From Limnochordales bacterium (GTDB lineage Bacteria > Bacillota > Limnochordia > Limnochordales > DUMU01): 64,000 bases of DNA. Made by a program: the position numbers and the translations under genes. Positions 44,441 through 53,078 of this stretch are shown here, piece after piece. Under the pieces are notes generated by a model. That model was not told the DNA's origin. It was given only the letters and a program-made list of their open reading frames with translations, and did no database searches. The stretch is from NCBI GenBank assembly GCA_014896315.1, contig JADBKP010000006.1, forward strand, positions 1 through 64,000. Direction: 5' to 3'. How positions within the stretch are numbered: the stretch's first letter is position 1; every line of letters begins with the position of its first letter.

Positions 44441-45454
44441 GTGAAAAGGGTTTTTTCAGGCGTGCAGCCAAGTGGCGTACTTACAATAGGGAACTACCTC
44501 GGGGCTATTCGCAACTTTACCAAACTCCAGCACGAGGCTGATTGCTTCTTTTGCGTCGTCGATCTGCATGCTCTCACGGTGCCGCAGGACCCGGCCAAGC
44601 TCCGGGAGAATACCCTGAATACGGCGCGGCTTTTTATCGCGAGCGGGGTCGACCCGTCAGTGGCGACGATATTCGTTCAGTCGCACGTACCGGAGCATGC
44701 CTACCTGAGCTGGCTGATCGAGTGTAACACCTATTTTGGGGAGCTGCGCCGGATGACCCAGTTTAAGGATAAGTCAGCCAGGCACGAGGTGGTGACCACC
44801 GGACTCTTCACCTATCCGGCCCTCATGGCGGCCGATATTCTTCTCTACCAGACCGATGAGGTGCCAGTGGGCGAGGACCAGCGCCAGCATCTCGAACTGA
44901 CCCGGGATGTCGCCATCCGTATGAATAACCGCTTTGGCCAACTCTTTAAAGTTCCCGAGGCATATATCCCGCCCAAGCAGGCCGGTGGCAGGATCATGAG
45001 CTTGCAGAATCCTCTGGAAAAGATGTCCAAATCGTCGGCGGATCCGCGCAGCTTTATCGCCTTACTAGACCCACCCGACGTGATCCGCAAGAAGATCCGG
45101 AGTGCGGTCACGGACTCGGGCCGGGAGATCCGATACGATCCCGAGGAAAAGCCGGCCATCTCCAACCTGTTGGTTATCTACTCGCTGGCGACCGGTGAGA
45201 GTATTGAAAGCCTGGAAGAGCGTTACGCGGGAGCGGGCTACGGTAAGTTCAAGGCTGATTTAGCAGAAGCGGTGGTGGCTATGCTTGAGCCTATCCAGCG
45301 CCGGTTTGCGGAGTTATCAGAGCCGGGTGTGATTGAAGAGATCCTCGCCAGCGGCGCCGAACGGGCGGAAAAGATAGCCCGGGAAACAGTAGCGCGGGTG
45401 CAGGCGGCGATGGGGCTGGCCCCGCGCCCGCAGCGGGTAAAGGCACAGAGCTAG
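44441..45454 (+). CDS. trpS: tryptophanyl-tRNA synthetase
   Basis: Class Ic synthetase of 337 residues. The GTG at 44441 is preferred (AGGAGG 7 bases upstream, product MKRVFSGVQPSG); the ATG at 44435 is too close to the ribosome binding site. HIGH-type motif in TIGNYLGAIRNF, KMSKS-type motif in LEKMSKSSADPRS, and the family segment PALMAADILLYQTDEVPVGEDQRQHLELTRD. Controlled by the Trp T-box immediately upstream. Confidence 0.98.
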   Translation: MKRVFSGVQPSGVLTIGNYLGAIRNFTKLQHEADCFFCVVDLHALTVPQDPAKLRENTLNTARLFIASGVDPSVATIFVQSHVPEHAYLSWLIECNTYFGELRRMTQFKDKSARHEVVTTGLFTYPALMAADILLYQTDEVPVGEDQRQHLELTRDVAIRMNNRFGQLFKVPEAYIPPKQAGGRIMSLQNPLEKMSKSSADPRSFIALLDPPDVIRKKIRSAVTDSGREIRYDPEEKPAISNLLVIYSLATGESIESLEERYAGAGYGKFKADLAEAVVAMLEPIQRRFAELSEPGVIEEILASGAERAEKIARETVARVQAAMGLAPRPQRVKAQS

Positions 45455-45503
45455 AAGGTGAAATACTGCGAGTGTGGAATTGTAGCTTCCGGGAGGGGTA
45501 TGC

Positions 45504-46061
45504 GTGGAGATAGGAGTGAAAACGCGGATTGGTAAGATCAGACGAATGGCGATTGCTGGGCTTGCGGCTAGTCTTGCCCTGCTGGCAGCGGCCTGCGGAG
45601 GTGAGGAGCAGCAAGTCAGCGCCGATCTGGCCCTGGGGGCAGGTCAGAGTCAGCAGCAGACGGTCGAGGGCTCTCTTGAGCGTTTGAATGGGGAGAAGAC
45701 CGAGGTAATACTCGTGGGGCCTTCTGAGGAGGAACGCCAGCAGGCCGAGCAGACCAAGCGTAAGGTGGCCCCGGTGATATTGGAGAAAGTTGTGGTCACT
45801 GTTTCCCTGCAGGCTGAGCGGGTTGAGAAGTTGCGGGAAGATGGTTCGGCTGTGGCTGTTACCCTGCAGAACCCGCAACTCAACGAACTGCAGGAAGTCT
45901 TCGACGCTTCACCGGGTGGCCAACTTCAGGTTGAGAAGACGTGGGAGTTCGGACCTGATAGCATGCTGCGCAGCCTGACCGGTGATTGGAAGATAAGTTT
46001 TGACGCCACGGACTTGCGGAACGTAAAGTATACCATTACGGTAAGTGCGGTCCGCAGCTGA
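45504..46061 (+). CDS. predicted lipoprotein of unknown function
   Basis: 185 residues from the GTG at 45504, with GGGAGGGG upstream. A positively charged start and hydrophobic stretch end in the lipobox LLAAACGG, so Cys31 should be lipidated and the protein anchored outside the membrane. The remaining 150 residues are mostly soluble, with a Gln/Glu-rich central region (EEERQQAEQTKRK) and a beta-rich end (KISFDATDLRNVKYTITV). No family is recognised. It is 49 bases behind trpS and ahead of a terminator, so it may be partly expressed from the trpS transcript. Confidence 0.75.
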   Translation: MEIGVKTRIGKIRRMAIAGLAASLALLAAACGGEEQQVSADLALGAGQSQQQTVEGSLERLNGEKTEVILVGPSEEERQQAEQTKRKVAPVILEKVVVTVSLQAERVEKLREDGSAVAVTLQNPQLNELQEVFDASPGGQLQVEKTWEFGPDSMLRSLTGDWKISFDATDLRNVKYTITVSAVRS

Positions 46062-46106
46062 GAGCTGAGATAGGCAATCAGGCATGAAGACGGCTCATTG
46101 AGTGGA

Positions 46107-46138
46107 CGGTGGCGCTTCTGAGTGCCACCGCCTTTTTT
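46107..46138 (+). terminator. intrinsic terminator
   Basis: Stem CGGTGGC/GCCACCG around GCTTCTGAGT, followed by CCTTTTTTAA, behind the lipoprotein gene. Confidence 0.9.
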
Positions 46139-46191
46139 AACACGCTCGGCGTGGCGGAAGCACACGCTCTGGTTTTGGCTGCAGGAGGTAC

Positions 46192-47370
46192 ATGAAGTTG
46201 TTCAACATCATCATTGCTGGGCTTACCAGCCTGCTGACTGATATATCCACAGAAATGATCTATCCACTTTTGCCCCTCTTTCTGACCACCACCTTAGGAG
46301 CAACTCCGGATATAGTAGGAATCATTGAGGGGCTGGCGGAAAGCATGGCCAGCCTGCTCAAAGTCTTCTCAGGGACGATTTCGGACCGTCTGGGACGGCG
46401 TAAGCCCTTGGCTGTGGCCGGTTACGGAATGGCGGCGGTTGGCAAAGTTCTCCTCGCCCTGGCCGGGAGTTGGGGCATGGTACTCGCCGGCCGGCTAGTG
46501 GATCGGTTCGGCAAAGGGATACGTACCGCGCCCCGAGATGCAATAATCGCCGAGTCAGCCAGCGATAGCGGTCGGGGGAGAGCTTTTGGCCTGCACAGAC
46601 TCTTCGACACTGTGGGGGCAGCGATCGGAGTTGCGCTGGCTTACTTCTTTCTTACAAACTACGAGGGCGATTATCGCCCCGTCTTCATCGCCTCGATTGT
46701 CCCGGCGGTTCTCGGCGTAGCGATCCTGTTTCTTCTGCGGGAAAAGGGGGAAGGGCAAGGGAGCGACCGTCGCCAGCTATCTTTCGATTGGCGCTGCCTC
46801 GATCCCCGCTTGCGGGCCTTCCTTATGGTTACTTTCCTTTTCACCCTTGGAAACTCGTCGAACCAATTCCTCTTGCTCCGGGCCCAGAACCTGGGTTTTG
46901 ACTCAGCAACGGTCGTCCTGCTCTACCTGGTCTACAATCTGACATACGCGCTCATCTCCTACCCAGCCGGTCGGTTGTCTGATCGAATCGGGCGCCGGCC
47001 GCTTTTGGTGTTGGGATATGCTGCGTATGGCATTGTCTACCTGGGATTTGCCCTGGCTAGCCAGCAGTCGACCCTCTGGTGGCTCTTTGCTGCTTACGGG
47101 CTTTACATCGGAGTAACCGAGGGGGTCGAAAAAGCTCTGGTTGCCGACATTGCTCCGGCAGGCCAGAAGGCTACTCTTATCGGTCTCCATGCCACCCTCG
47201 TTGGTATTGGCCTGTTGCCCGCCTCGGCCTTTGCCGGCCTGCTGTGGGATCTGTTTGGACCGGCTGCTCCGTTCTACTTCGGTGCTGCTACGGGGCTTGG
47301 AGCCTCGTTTGGCCTGTGGTGGATCTTGCGTGTTCAGCCCGCCTCGCAAACAAAAGAGTCGGGCACGTAA
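46192..47370 (+). CDS. major facilitator superfamily transporter
   Basis: 392 residues with about 12 hydrophobic segments. MFS loop motifs GTISDRLGRRKPL between helices 2 and 3, DRFGKGIRTAPRDAIIA, and the second-half counterpart GRLSDRIGRRPLLV are present. The first segment (LTSLLTDISTEMIYPLLPLFL) is typical of a subgroup of putative drug/metabolite exporters. ATG 46192 has a GCAGGAGGT site just before it. Nothing in the context reveals the substrate. Confidence 0.88.
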   Translation: MKLFNIIIAGLTSLLTDISTEMIYPLLPLFLTTTLGATPDIVGIIEGLAESMASLLKVFSGTISDRLGRRKPLAVAGYGMAAVGKVLLALAGSWGMVLAGRLVDRFGKGIRTAPRDAIIAESASDSGRGRAFGLHRLFDTVGAAIGVALAYFFLTNYEGDYRPVFIASIVPAVLGVAILFLLREKGEGQGSDRRQLSFDWRCLDPRLRAFLMVTFLFTLGNSSNQFLLLRAQNLGFDSATVVLLYLVYNLTYALISYPAGRLSDRIGRRPLLVLGYAAYGIVYLGFALASQQSTLWWLFAAYGLYIGVTEGVEKALVADIAPAGQKATLIGLHATLVGIGLLPASAFAGLLWDLFGPAAPFYFGAATGLGASFGLWWILRVQPASQTKESGT

Positions 47371-47907
47371 CAGTCTACCTTGCACCACCATAGATTGCTT
47401 TTTACCTGGCTGTGATCTTGCGACCACAGCCAGGCAGGTCACAACCTATGATGATGGGTCGTTCGACTGCACAGGATACCTGTACAGCTTCCTGCAACCT
47501 CCCGGCTGCAGGAAACCGTTAACTGGTCGCCAGAAGGCGACAGTCTGCGGCACCCTGTGCAATCTTTGCTCGACCCTGCACGGTAGGTTGGGGCGTCGCG
47601 GCAATCAAAGATGGTTCGACTGCCGCGAAGCCTTTCCCCACCGTGCAGGATCTGCCCTCCGACCGCCGACAAGCCAGGTTAGCCTGCCGGCGATCTTTGG
47701 CCGACTCCTGCCGATCCCCTATGGGAACCGGCAAGAGTCTGGGCTCGACCGTTACGTACCCGACACCTACATGATGCCGCGAACCAATCCCTTTCATACG
47801 CGGGGCAAGGAGATCTCTTCTGCCGGCGCGCAAGCGCACACGGCAGGAGTGCCAGGTAGGATGAGGAATATAGAGTCGAGTGTGCTGGCGAGGGATGGAG
47901 TGGTTGC
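47371..47907. other. 537-bp gene-free region with strong inverted repeats
   Basis: No coding sequence is convincing. Prominent hairpins are CCTGGCTGTG (47405-47414)/CACAGCCAGG (47425-47434), GTCGCC-AGAA-GGCGAC (47526-47541), and a long compound stem in which CCTGCACGGT (47575-47584) pairs with ACCGTGCAGG (47640-47649) and encloses CGCGGCA (47597-47603)/TGCCGCG (47621-47627). A short motif close to TTCGACTGC or CTCGACC recurs at least four times. This could be a structured RNA, the control region of the GH84 gene, or a non-autonomous mobile element remnant. Confidence 0.6.
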
Positions 47908-50900
47908 ATGAACAGATTCTGGCACTGGTCGAGCAGCATCCTCATTGCCCTGGCAGTCGTGGCGGCTGCCTCCTTGCCTCCGTGGTGGTCGGGGAGTGGG
48001 GTCCTGGCTTCTGGCTCGCCGAAGGACGGAGTCACGCTGCTTCCCACGCCCCGCGAGCTTAACTGGCGGGGAAGTGCCGGAAGCCTTCCCGCTTACATCG
48101 AAGTGATCACCGACCGGGAAACCGGCCGGCTGCTTGGTTCCGCCCTGGACGATCTGCTTCCCCGGATGTGGGATCCGCCTGAGCACCCGCTATTCGCCCC
48201 CGCCTTCACCCAGGCAGGGGAGGGTATTCCGCCGGCGGGCAAGGGGTTGATCGTTCACAGGCTCCTACCGGAGTCTGCTGCTCCTGGCGATTCCGCCTCT
48301 TCCACGACGAGAACGTCAGTAAGTTTGCGCATCTATGAGCTCCTGGCCAAGCTGTTGCAGGAGCCGCCAGTTGACCCCGAGCGAGGCCTACCGGCCCGTC
48401 TTGTACTGCTAAACCTTAGCCGAGTGAGTGGGGGGGATGCCGGCACTCTTCCTGCTGACTTTGCCGCATATCGGGAGTTAGGGCTGGCAGCCATCCCGGT
48501 GAACCGCCTGCGTGACCTGCCGCAGGAGGCATACTTCCTTACCGCCGGATATGACGAGCAGCTGGGAGCTGTGGCCGTGGCCGCCTCCTACTCGGAGCGC
48601 GGATTGCTCTACGCCGCACTGACATGGGCGACGCTGGCGCGGCAGGTGCAGGCAGCGCCTCTCGCGACGATAACGGATTGGCCTGCCTATCGGATCAGAG
48701 GTGTTATCGAAGGATTCTACGGGACGCCCTGGTCGGCGGCGGACCGGCTGAACCAGATTGCCTTCTACCCCTGGGTCAAGATGAACACCTACGTCTATGC
48801 GCCAAAGGACGACCCCTATCACCGGGAGAAGTGGCGGGAACTTTATCCCGAGGCCGAGCTGCAACGCCTCGCCGAGCTGGTTGAGCTTGCCAACCGTTAT
48901 CAGATCGATTTTGTCTTTGCCATCAGCCCGGGCCTATCCGTTGTCTTCTCCTCCGATGCCGATTTTGCCAGGCTTGTCGCCAAGACCGAACAGTTGCGGG
49001 CGATCGGGGTTCGCCGCTTTGCCTTGCTTCTTGATGATATTCCCAAAACTCTAAACAATGCCGCCGACCGCGTTCGCTTCCGCAACGACGTGGGTGCGGG
49101 CCAGGCGTTCCTGATTAACCGGTATGCCGCTTACTTACGGGAGAAAGAGCCCGGCTATCCGCTCATAGTGGTACCGACCGAATATTACGATCTGGCAACC
49201 TCGCCCTACAAGAGCTCTTTCGCGGCTAACGTAGCTCCTGACGTGATCATCTACTGGACGGGAGAGGGGGTAGTTGCCCGCACCCTCACACTGGATCAGG
49301 GAAGGCGGGCTATCTCCCTGTGGCGTCACTCCATCCTGATGTGGGATAACTACCCGGTAAATGACTATGTGCGGGAGCAGTTGCTACTCGGTCCTTTGGA
49401 GAATCGGGACGATCTCACCTCCCTGGTAGACCAACCTGTGCCGGGCGCGGCCTCAGCCGACCACCGCTTTCTGGGCTTCACCTTCAACCCGATGAACGAA
49501 GCGGAGAGTTCTAAGCTGCCGCTGGCAACTGGCGCGGATTATGCCTGGAACCCGGCGGCCTATTCGCCCCAGGCGTCGTGGCAGGCGGCCCTCGCACAGC
49601 TTATCCCGCCTGCTGCCCGGGACGGATTCCTCCTGCTTGCCCGCTTCTATCCCACCAGTGCACTCCATCCTGCAGATGAACTGACCTCCGAGATCCAGCA
49701 GCTGTTGTTGAAACGCATGGTGGACGCCGTAGGGAAAGAGGAGGCCGACGACTTCTTTGCCCGGCTGGAAGCTCTTGACACCCTGCCGACCCGGTTGGCC
49801 AACGACCGGCTGGCCGACGAGTTGCGCCCCTATATTGAGCTGCTTTCCCTGACCGGCAACCTCGCCCGATCCTATTACCAGCTGCTCGACGCCGAGCGGG
49901 AGCGCGGCGGGCTGCCTGCCGAACCCTCCGCCCTGGCCGCAGAGTGGCTGGCGCGGGCGGACTGGCTTACGCGCTTTGAGTACTGGCAGGAGCTGGGCAA
50001 GCGAATGGGCGGGGGGATGGCCGACTATATTCGGTCTTTTGCCGCCAGAGTGGCCGAACCGTTAGGCTTTTTTGCCGGCAGTGGCGTCCGGCCCCAGACC
50101 AGCCTGAGTGCCTACGAGTCCTTCACCGTTGAGAAGCTGGCCGATGGCCGGAATGACACATTCTTCTGGAGCGGGCGGGCGCCGCGCCCGGGTGACTTCT
50201 TCGGTCTCGACCTTGGCCGGGTCGTTCCGATCGAAAGTATTACGCTCGGCATGGCTTCGACGAGCGGGTCGTATGCCCGTCCCCAGGATTATCTCGAACA
50301 TTACGAGCTCCGCATTTCCGCCGATGGACGGGAATGGAAGGTGGTGGGTCGCTTCGACAAAAAACCCAACGTCGAAGTGGCCTTGCCGCCCGGGACGCGT
50401 GCCCGATTCGTCCGGGTGGTGGCGACTGCCTCTCAGACCAGCTGGGTGCAGGTACGTGAGCTATCGGTCTCACCTTGGCCTGCCGCCTACGATATCGAGC
50501 TTTCAGGTGGTCGGGTGGAGGAACCCGGGCGGCGGGAGACTGGTGCGGTCCCCTCGCTCTCAGCAGCCCAGATGGCGCTCCCTGTGAGCTATACGTCGGA
50601 GCTTGCCGGAGTGCTGGACGGTGACCCCGCGACGGCCGTTATCCTGCGGGCTACTACGGCCCCGGTTACGCTTACCATTACGCGGCCCGATGACAGCAAC
50701 GTGGAAGAAAAACAGGTTTTTGGGGGTGTCGCGCTGATTCTTGGCGATGTGACTGCTTCCCCGGGCAGTCTGTTTCTGCAGGTACAGGATGTGGGAGGCA
50801 GCTGGTCTACCCTGGAGGATTCCTCGGCCGTCGCGGTGTCGGGAGGGACGCAGGTCCTACTCTTCCGGTTCCCACAGCCGCGTCCGCTAAGTGCCTACCG

Positions 50901-51003
50901 GATGGTATGGCAGCCAGGCCCGGCGGAGGTTGAGAGACAGAGACTGGTGGTGCGTGAGTTTTACCCGTTGCCTCCCGCGGTTGCCGTGGAGGATGGTGAG
51001 TGA
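47908..51003 (+). CDS. secreted GH84 beta-N-acetylglucosaminidase with CBM32-like domain
   Basis: 1031 residues. Signal peptide at the start (ILIALAVVAAASLPPWWSGSGVLAS); a GH20b-like N-terminal domain to about 255; the GH84 barrel from about 262 (IRGVIEGFYGTPWSAADRLNQ, NTYVYAPKDDPYHREKWRE) with the catalytic Asp pair LLLDDIP at 376-377; a helical region; and a discoidin/F5-8 type C (CBM32-like) domain near 736-860 (GLDLGRVVPIESITL). A last beta-rich domain is unassigned. GH84 enzymes remove beta-linked GlcNAc from glycoproteins, hyaluronan-type glycans or peptidoglycan fragments by a substrate-assisted mechanism. It stands alone behind the inverted-repeat-rich region. No LPXTG or SLH anchor is seen, so it is likely released. 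Confidence 0.93.
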   Translation: MNRFWHWSSSILIALAVVAAASLPPWWSGSGVLASGSPKDGVTLLPTPRELNWRGSAGSLPAYIEVITDRETGRLLGSALDDLLPRMWDPPEHPLFAPAFTQAGEGIPPAGKGLIVHRLLPESAAPGDSASSTTRTSVSLRIYELLAKLLQEPPVDPERGLPARLVLLNLSRVSGGDAGTLPADFAAYRELGLAAIPVNRLRDLPQEAYFLTAGYDEQLGAVAVAASYSERGLLYAALTWATLARQVQAAPLATITDWPAYRIRGVIEGFYGTPWSAADRLNQIAFYPWVKMNTYVYAPKDDPYHREKWRELYPEAELQRLAELVELANRYQIDFVFAISPGLSVVFSSDADFARLVAKTEQLRAIGVRRFALLLDDIPKTLNNAADRVRFRNDVGAGQAFLINRYAAYLREKEPGYPLIVVPTEYYDLATSPYKSSFAANVAPDVIIYWTGEGVVARTLTLDQGRRAISLWRHSILMWDNYPVNDYVREQLLLGPLENRDDLTSLVDQPVPGAASADHRFLGFTFNPMNEAESSKLPLATGADYAWNPAAYSPQASWQAALAQLIPPAARDGFLLLARFYPTSALHPADELTSEIQQLLLKRMVDAVGKEEADDFFARLEALDTLPTRLANDRLADELRPYIELLSLTGNLARSYYQLLDAERERGGLPAEPSALAAEWLARADWLTRFEYWQELGKRMGGGMADYIRSFAARVAEPLGFFAGSGVRPQTSLSAYESFTVEKLADGRNDTFFWSGRAPRPGDFFGLDLGRVVPIESITLGMASTSGSYARPQDYLEHYELRISADGREWKVVGRFDKKPNVEVALPPGTRARFVRVVATASQTSWVQVRELSVSPWPAAYDIELSGGRVEEPGRRETGAVPSLSAAQMALPVSYTSELAGVLDGDPATAVILRATTAPVTLTITRPDDSNVEEKQVFGGVALILGDVTASPGSLFLQVQDVGGSWSTLEDSSAVAVSGGTQVLLFRFPQPRPLSAYRMVWQPGPAEVERQRLVVREFYPLPPAVAVEDGE

Positions 51004-51068
51004 TAACGGCGGTTCGCTTGCAAGGTAAGGAAAGATCTGGGTGAAAGAGGGAGACTGTCGCCGATCCG

Positions 51069-52931
51069 TCAGCAGGCCGGTGATTTGCCCGCCTCGCGCA
51101 GGTCTGTGATCTCGGGGGGGACGTCCACGGTCTTGAACGAGGTATAGGTGACAAAGCCCGGGGGCGTACCCGGTGGTTTGCGTACGAACCGGCGTTCGGT
51201 ATAATCCACTGCGACCCGGGCGTTCCCCGCCCCCCGGCTGAAGTAAGCGGCGAGCCGGGCTGCCGCCAGTATGCTTCTCTCAGGGATCGGTGCGTCGGCC
51301 GCACCCAGCCGGCGGAGGATGACGTGCGCTCCGGGGATCTTCTGGGCGTGAAACCAGAGGTCGCGGGGGCGGGCGACGTGGAAGGTCAGCTCCTCGTTTT
51401 GCCGGTTGTTACGGCCCACCAGGATTTCAAACCCGTCCTCAGTGACAAACCGCCGGAAATTGCGCGATGGCAGCTCTTCCTTCCCGGGGTGGCCCCGCCG
51501 TTGACTCCCAGACTCTCCGCGCCCGTTAGCGGCTGCGGCTGGCAGCAGGCCGGCCTGCTTTAGCTCTGCCTCGATCTCATCCAGGTCTGCTTCACTTTCG
51601 GCCCAGCTCAGCTCGGCGAGCACTCCCTCGAGGTATTCCGCTTCCGCTTCGCTCTTTTCGAGCTGCTCGCGCGCCGCCACCTGTGCCCGTTTGGCCCGGC
51701 TGTAGCGGCTGAAGTAGAGGGCGGCATTCTCCTGCGCAGAGAGTGCCGGATCAAGAGTGACCCTTATCGGCCGAGGCGGGACGGCGTAATAGTCCAGCAG
51801 TTCTACCTCGGTTGCGCCCCTGGGGACAAGATGGAGCTGCGAGAGCAGAAGCTCTCCCAGCTTGCGCCACTCATCGGCATTGGCGGCCCGCGCCACCTCT
51901 TCCCGCTGTTTCTCCCGACGTCTCAGTACGCGGGCGAGCTCGTCTTTGACCTTCCGCGTCAGGTACTGGCGGCGCTCGGCCACACGCCAGGCAACCAGCC
52001 GTGGTGCGTAGAAGAGCTGCAGAACCAGGCTGGGCGAGTCGAGCACGAGACGGTGGGTTTCCGGAAAGGAGGAAAGCTCTACGGCCGCGAAATCCACAAC
52101 CGCCTCGGGCTGCGTCCGGGTGAGTGCCCGAACCGAAGAGAGGGAGGACGATTGCAGAGGGCCCGCGAGCAGCAGCGTGGGCCGGAAGTTGCCGGCAGCA
52201 CAGGCGGTTGCCGCCTCCTCGAGAACTAATGCCAGCCGCTCCTTCTCTTCCTCCTTGAGGTGGCTGCAGCAGACCCCGGCCAGGCCCGCCCGGCCGGCAA
52301 ACTCACGGGCGACTAACGGTCCAACTCCGTCCAGCATCTCAACCAGAGCCCGCTCAACCGGCAGCTCTTGCCCTCGCTCCGAGGTGGTCAACCAGCGCAG
52401 TCGCCGTACGAACTCGTCATGCACCCCCGGCTGCAGCAAGAGCTTATCCTGGGGTGCAGGCGGTTCGTAGGGATTACCCGCCCTTCCCGGCCGTAGCGAG
52501 TCCAGCACCATGCCGGTCACGCCATCCACCAGCAGCAGGTTGGCCCTGGTTCCTATGAGTTCCGCCACGAGGTGCATAGGGTGAGCGACGCCGCCTTCCC
52601 CCCGGGTGTCGAGCTCGATACGGATGATCCTTTCCCGCCCCTTCCCCGGCTGCACTACCTGCTGCACACGCGCCCCCTCCAGGTGTTTGCGGAGCAGCTG
52701 CACGAAGGCGGTGGCGGGCAGCCGGCCGTCTGGCAGTTCTTCCTCAGGCACCAGTTGCAGGCGGGCGGCCCGGGGGTGGGCGGAGAGAAGCAGGAAATAC
52801 TGCTGGCTTCCCCGCCTGACCTCCCAGATAAGGGTGGTGGCGTCACTCATCCAGATTGCTGCCACCCGGCCCGTGCGCAGAGTTCCGTTCAACTCCCGGC
52901 TCAGAGCGTCGATGAATAGACCATCCAGCAT
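51069..52931 (-). CDS. rqcH: ribosome quality control protein RqcH (NFACT family)
   Basis: 620 residues. NFACT-N (MLDGLFIDALSRELN), a central helical coiled-coil pair (about 300-450), and the NFACT-R domain (NFRRFVTEDGFEILVGRNN, RPRDLWFHAQKIPGAHVIL). RqcH binds obstructed 50S subunits and recruits tRNA-Ala to add C-terminal alanine tails. The Asp-Arg pair considered essential in NFACT-N of B. subtilis RqcH appears here as Glu-Arg (KGRERIIRIELD, about residues 100-101), a conservative change. It is convergent with the GH84 gene and divergent from the Ca2+ ATPase gene. Confidence 0.95.
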   Translation of the reverse strand: MLDGLFIDALSRELNGTLRTGRVAAIWMSDATTLIWEVRRGSQQYFLLLSAHPRAARLQLVPEEELPDGRLPATAFVQLLRKHLEGARVQQVVQPGKGRERIIRIELDTRGEGGVAHPMHLVAELIGTRANLLLVDGVTGMVLDSLRPGRAGNPYEPPAPQDKLLLQPGVHDEFVRRLRWLTTSERGQELPVERALVEMLDGVGPLVAREFAGRAGLAGVCCSHLKEEEKERLALVLEEAATACAAGNFRPTLLLAGPLQSSSLSSVRALTRTQPEAVVDFAAVELSSFPETHRLVLDSPSLVLQLFYAPRLVAWRVAERRQYLTRKVKDELARVLRRREKQREEVARAANADEWRKLGELLLSQLHLVPRGATEVELLDYYAVPPRPIRVTLDPALSAQENAALYFSRYSRAKRAQVAAREQLEKSEAEAEYLEGVLAELSWAESEADLDEIEAELKQAGLLPAAAANGRGESGSQRRGHPGKEELPSRNFRRFVTEDGFEILVGRNNRQNEELTFHVARPRDLWFHAQKIPGAHVILRRLGAADAPIPERSILAAARLAAYFSRGAGNARVAVDYTERRFVRKPPGTPPGFVTYTSFKTVDVPPEITDLREAGKSPAC

Positions 52932-53078
52932 CGTGCCACCTCCGGTTCACCGGCTTAGTATAGCATCGGGTGATATATCGGCCCACCTTGTCTCATAAGG
53001 ATTACGGGCCAGTCTCCCGGCAGCAAGCCTGCTGATCCCGGGGGTCTGGGTACGTTGTCCGAGGCGAGGTGAGCGCCG

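Noticed and set aside
47439-47839. Overlapping minus-strand ORFs in the MFS-GH84 gap
   Set aside because: They trace the inverted repeats, have no start signals and resemble no protein family.
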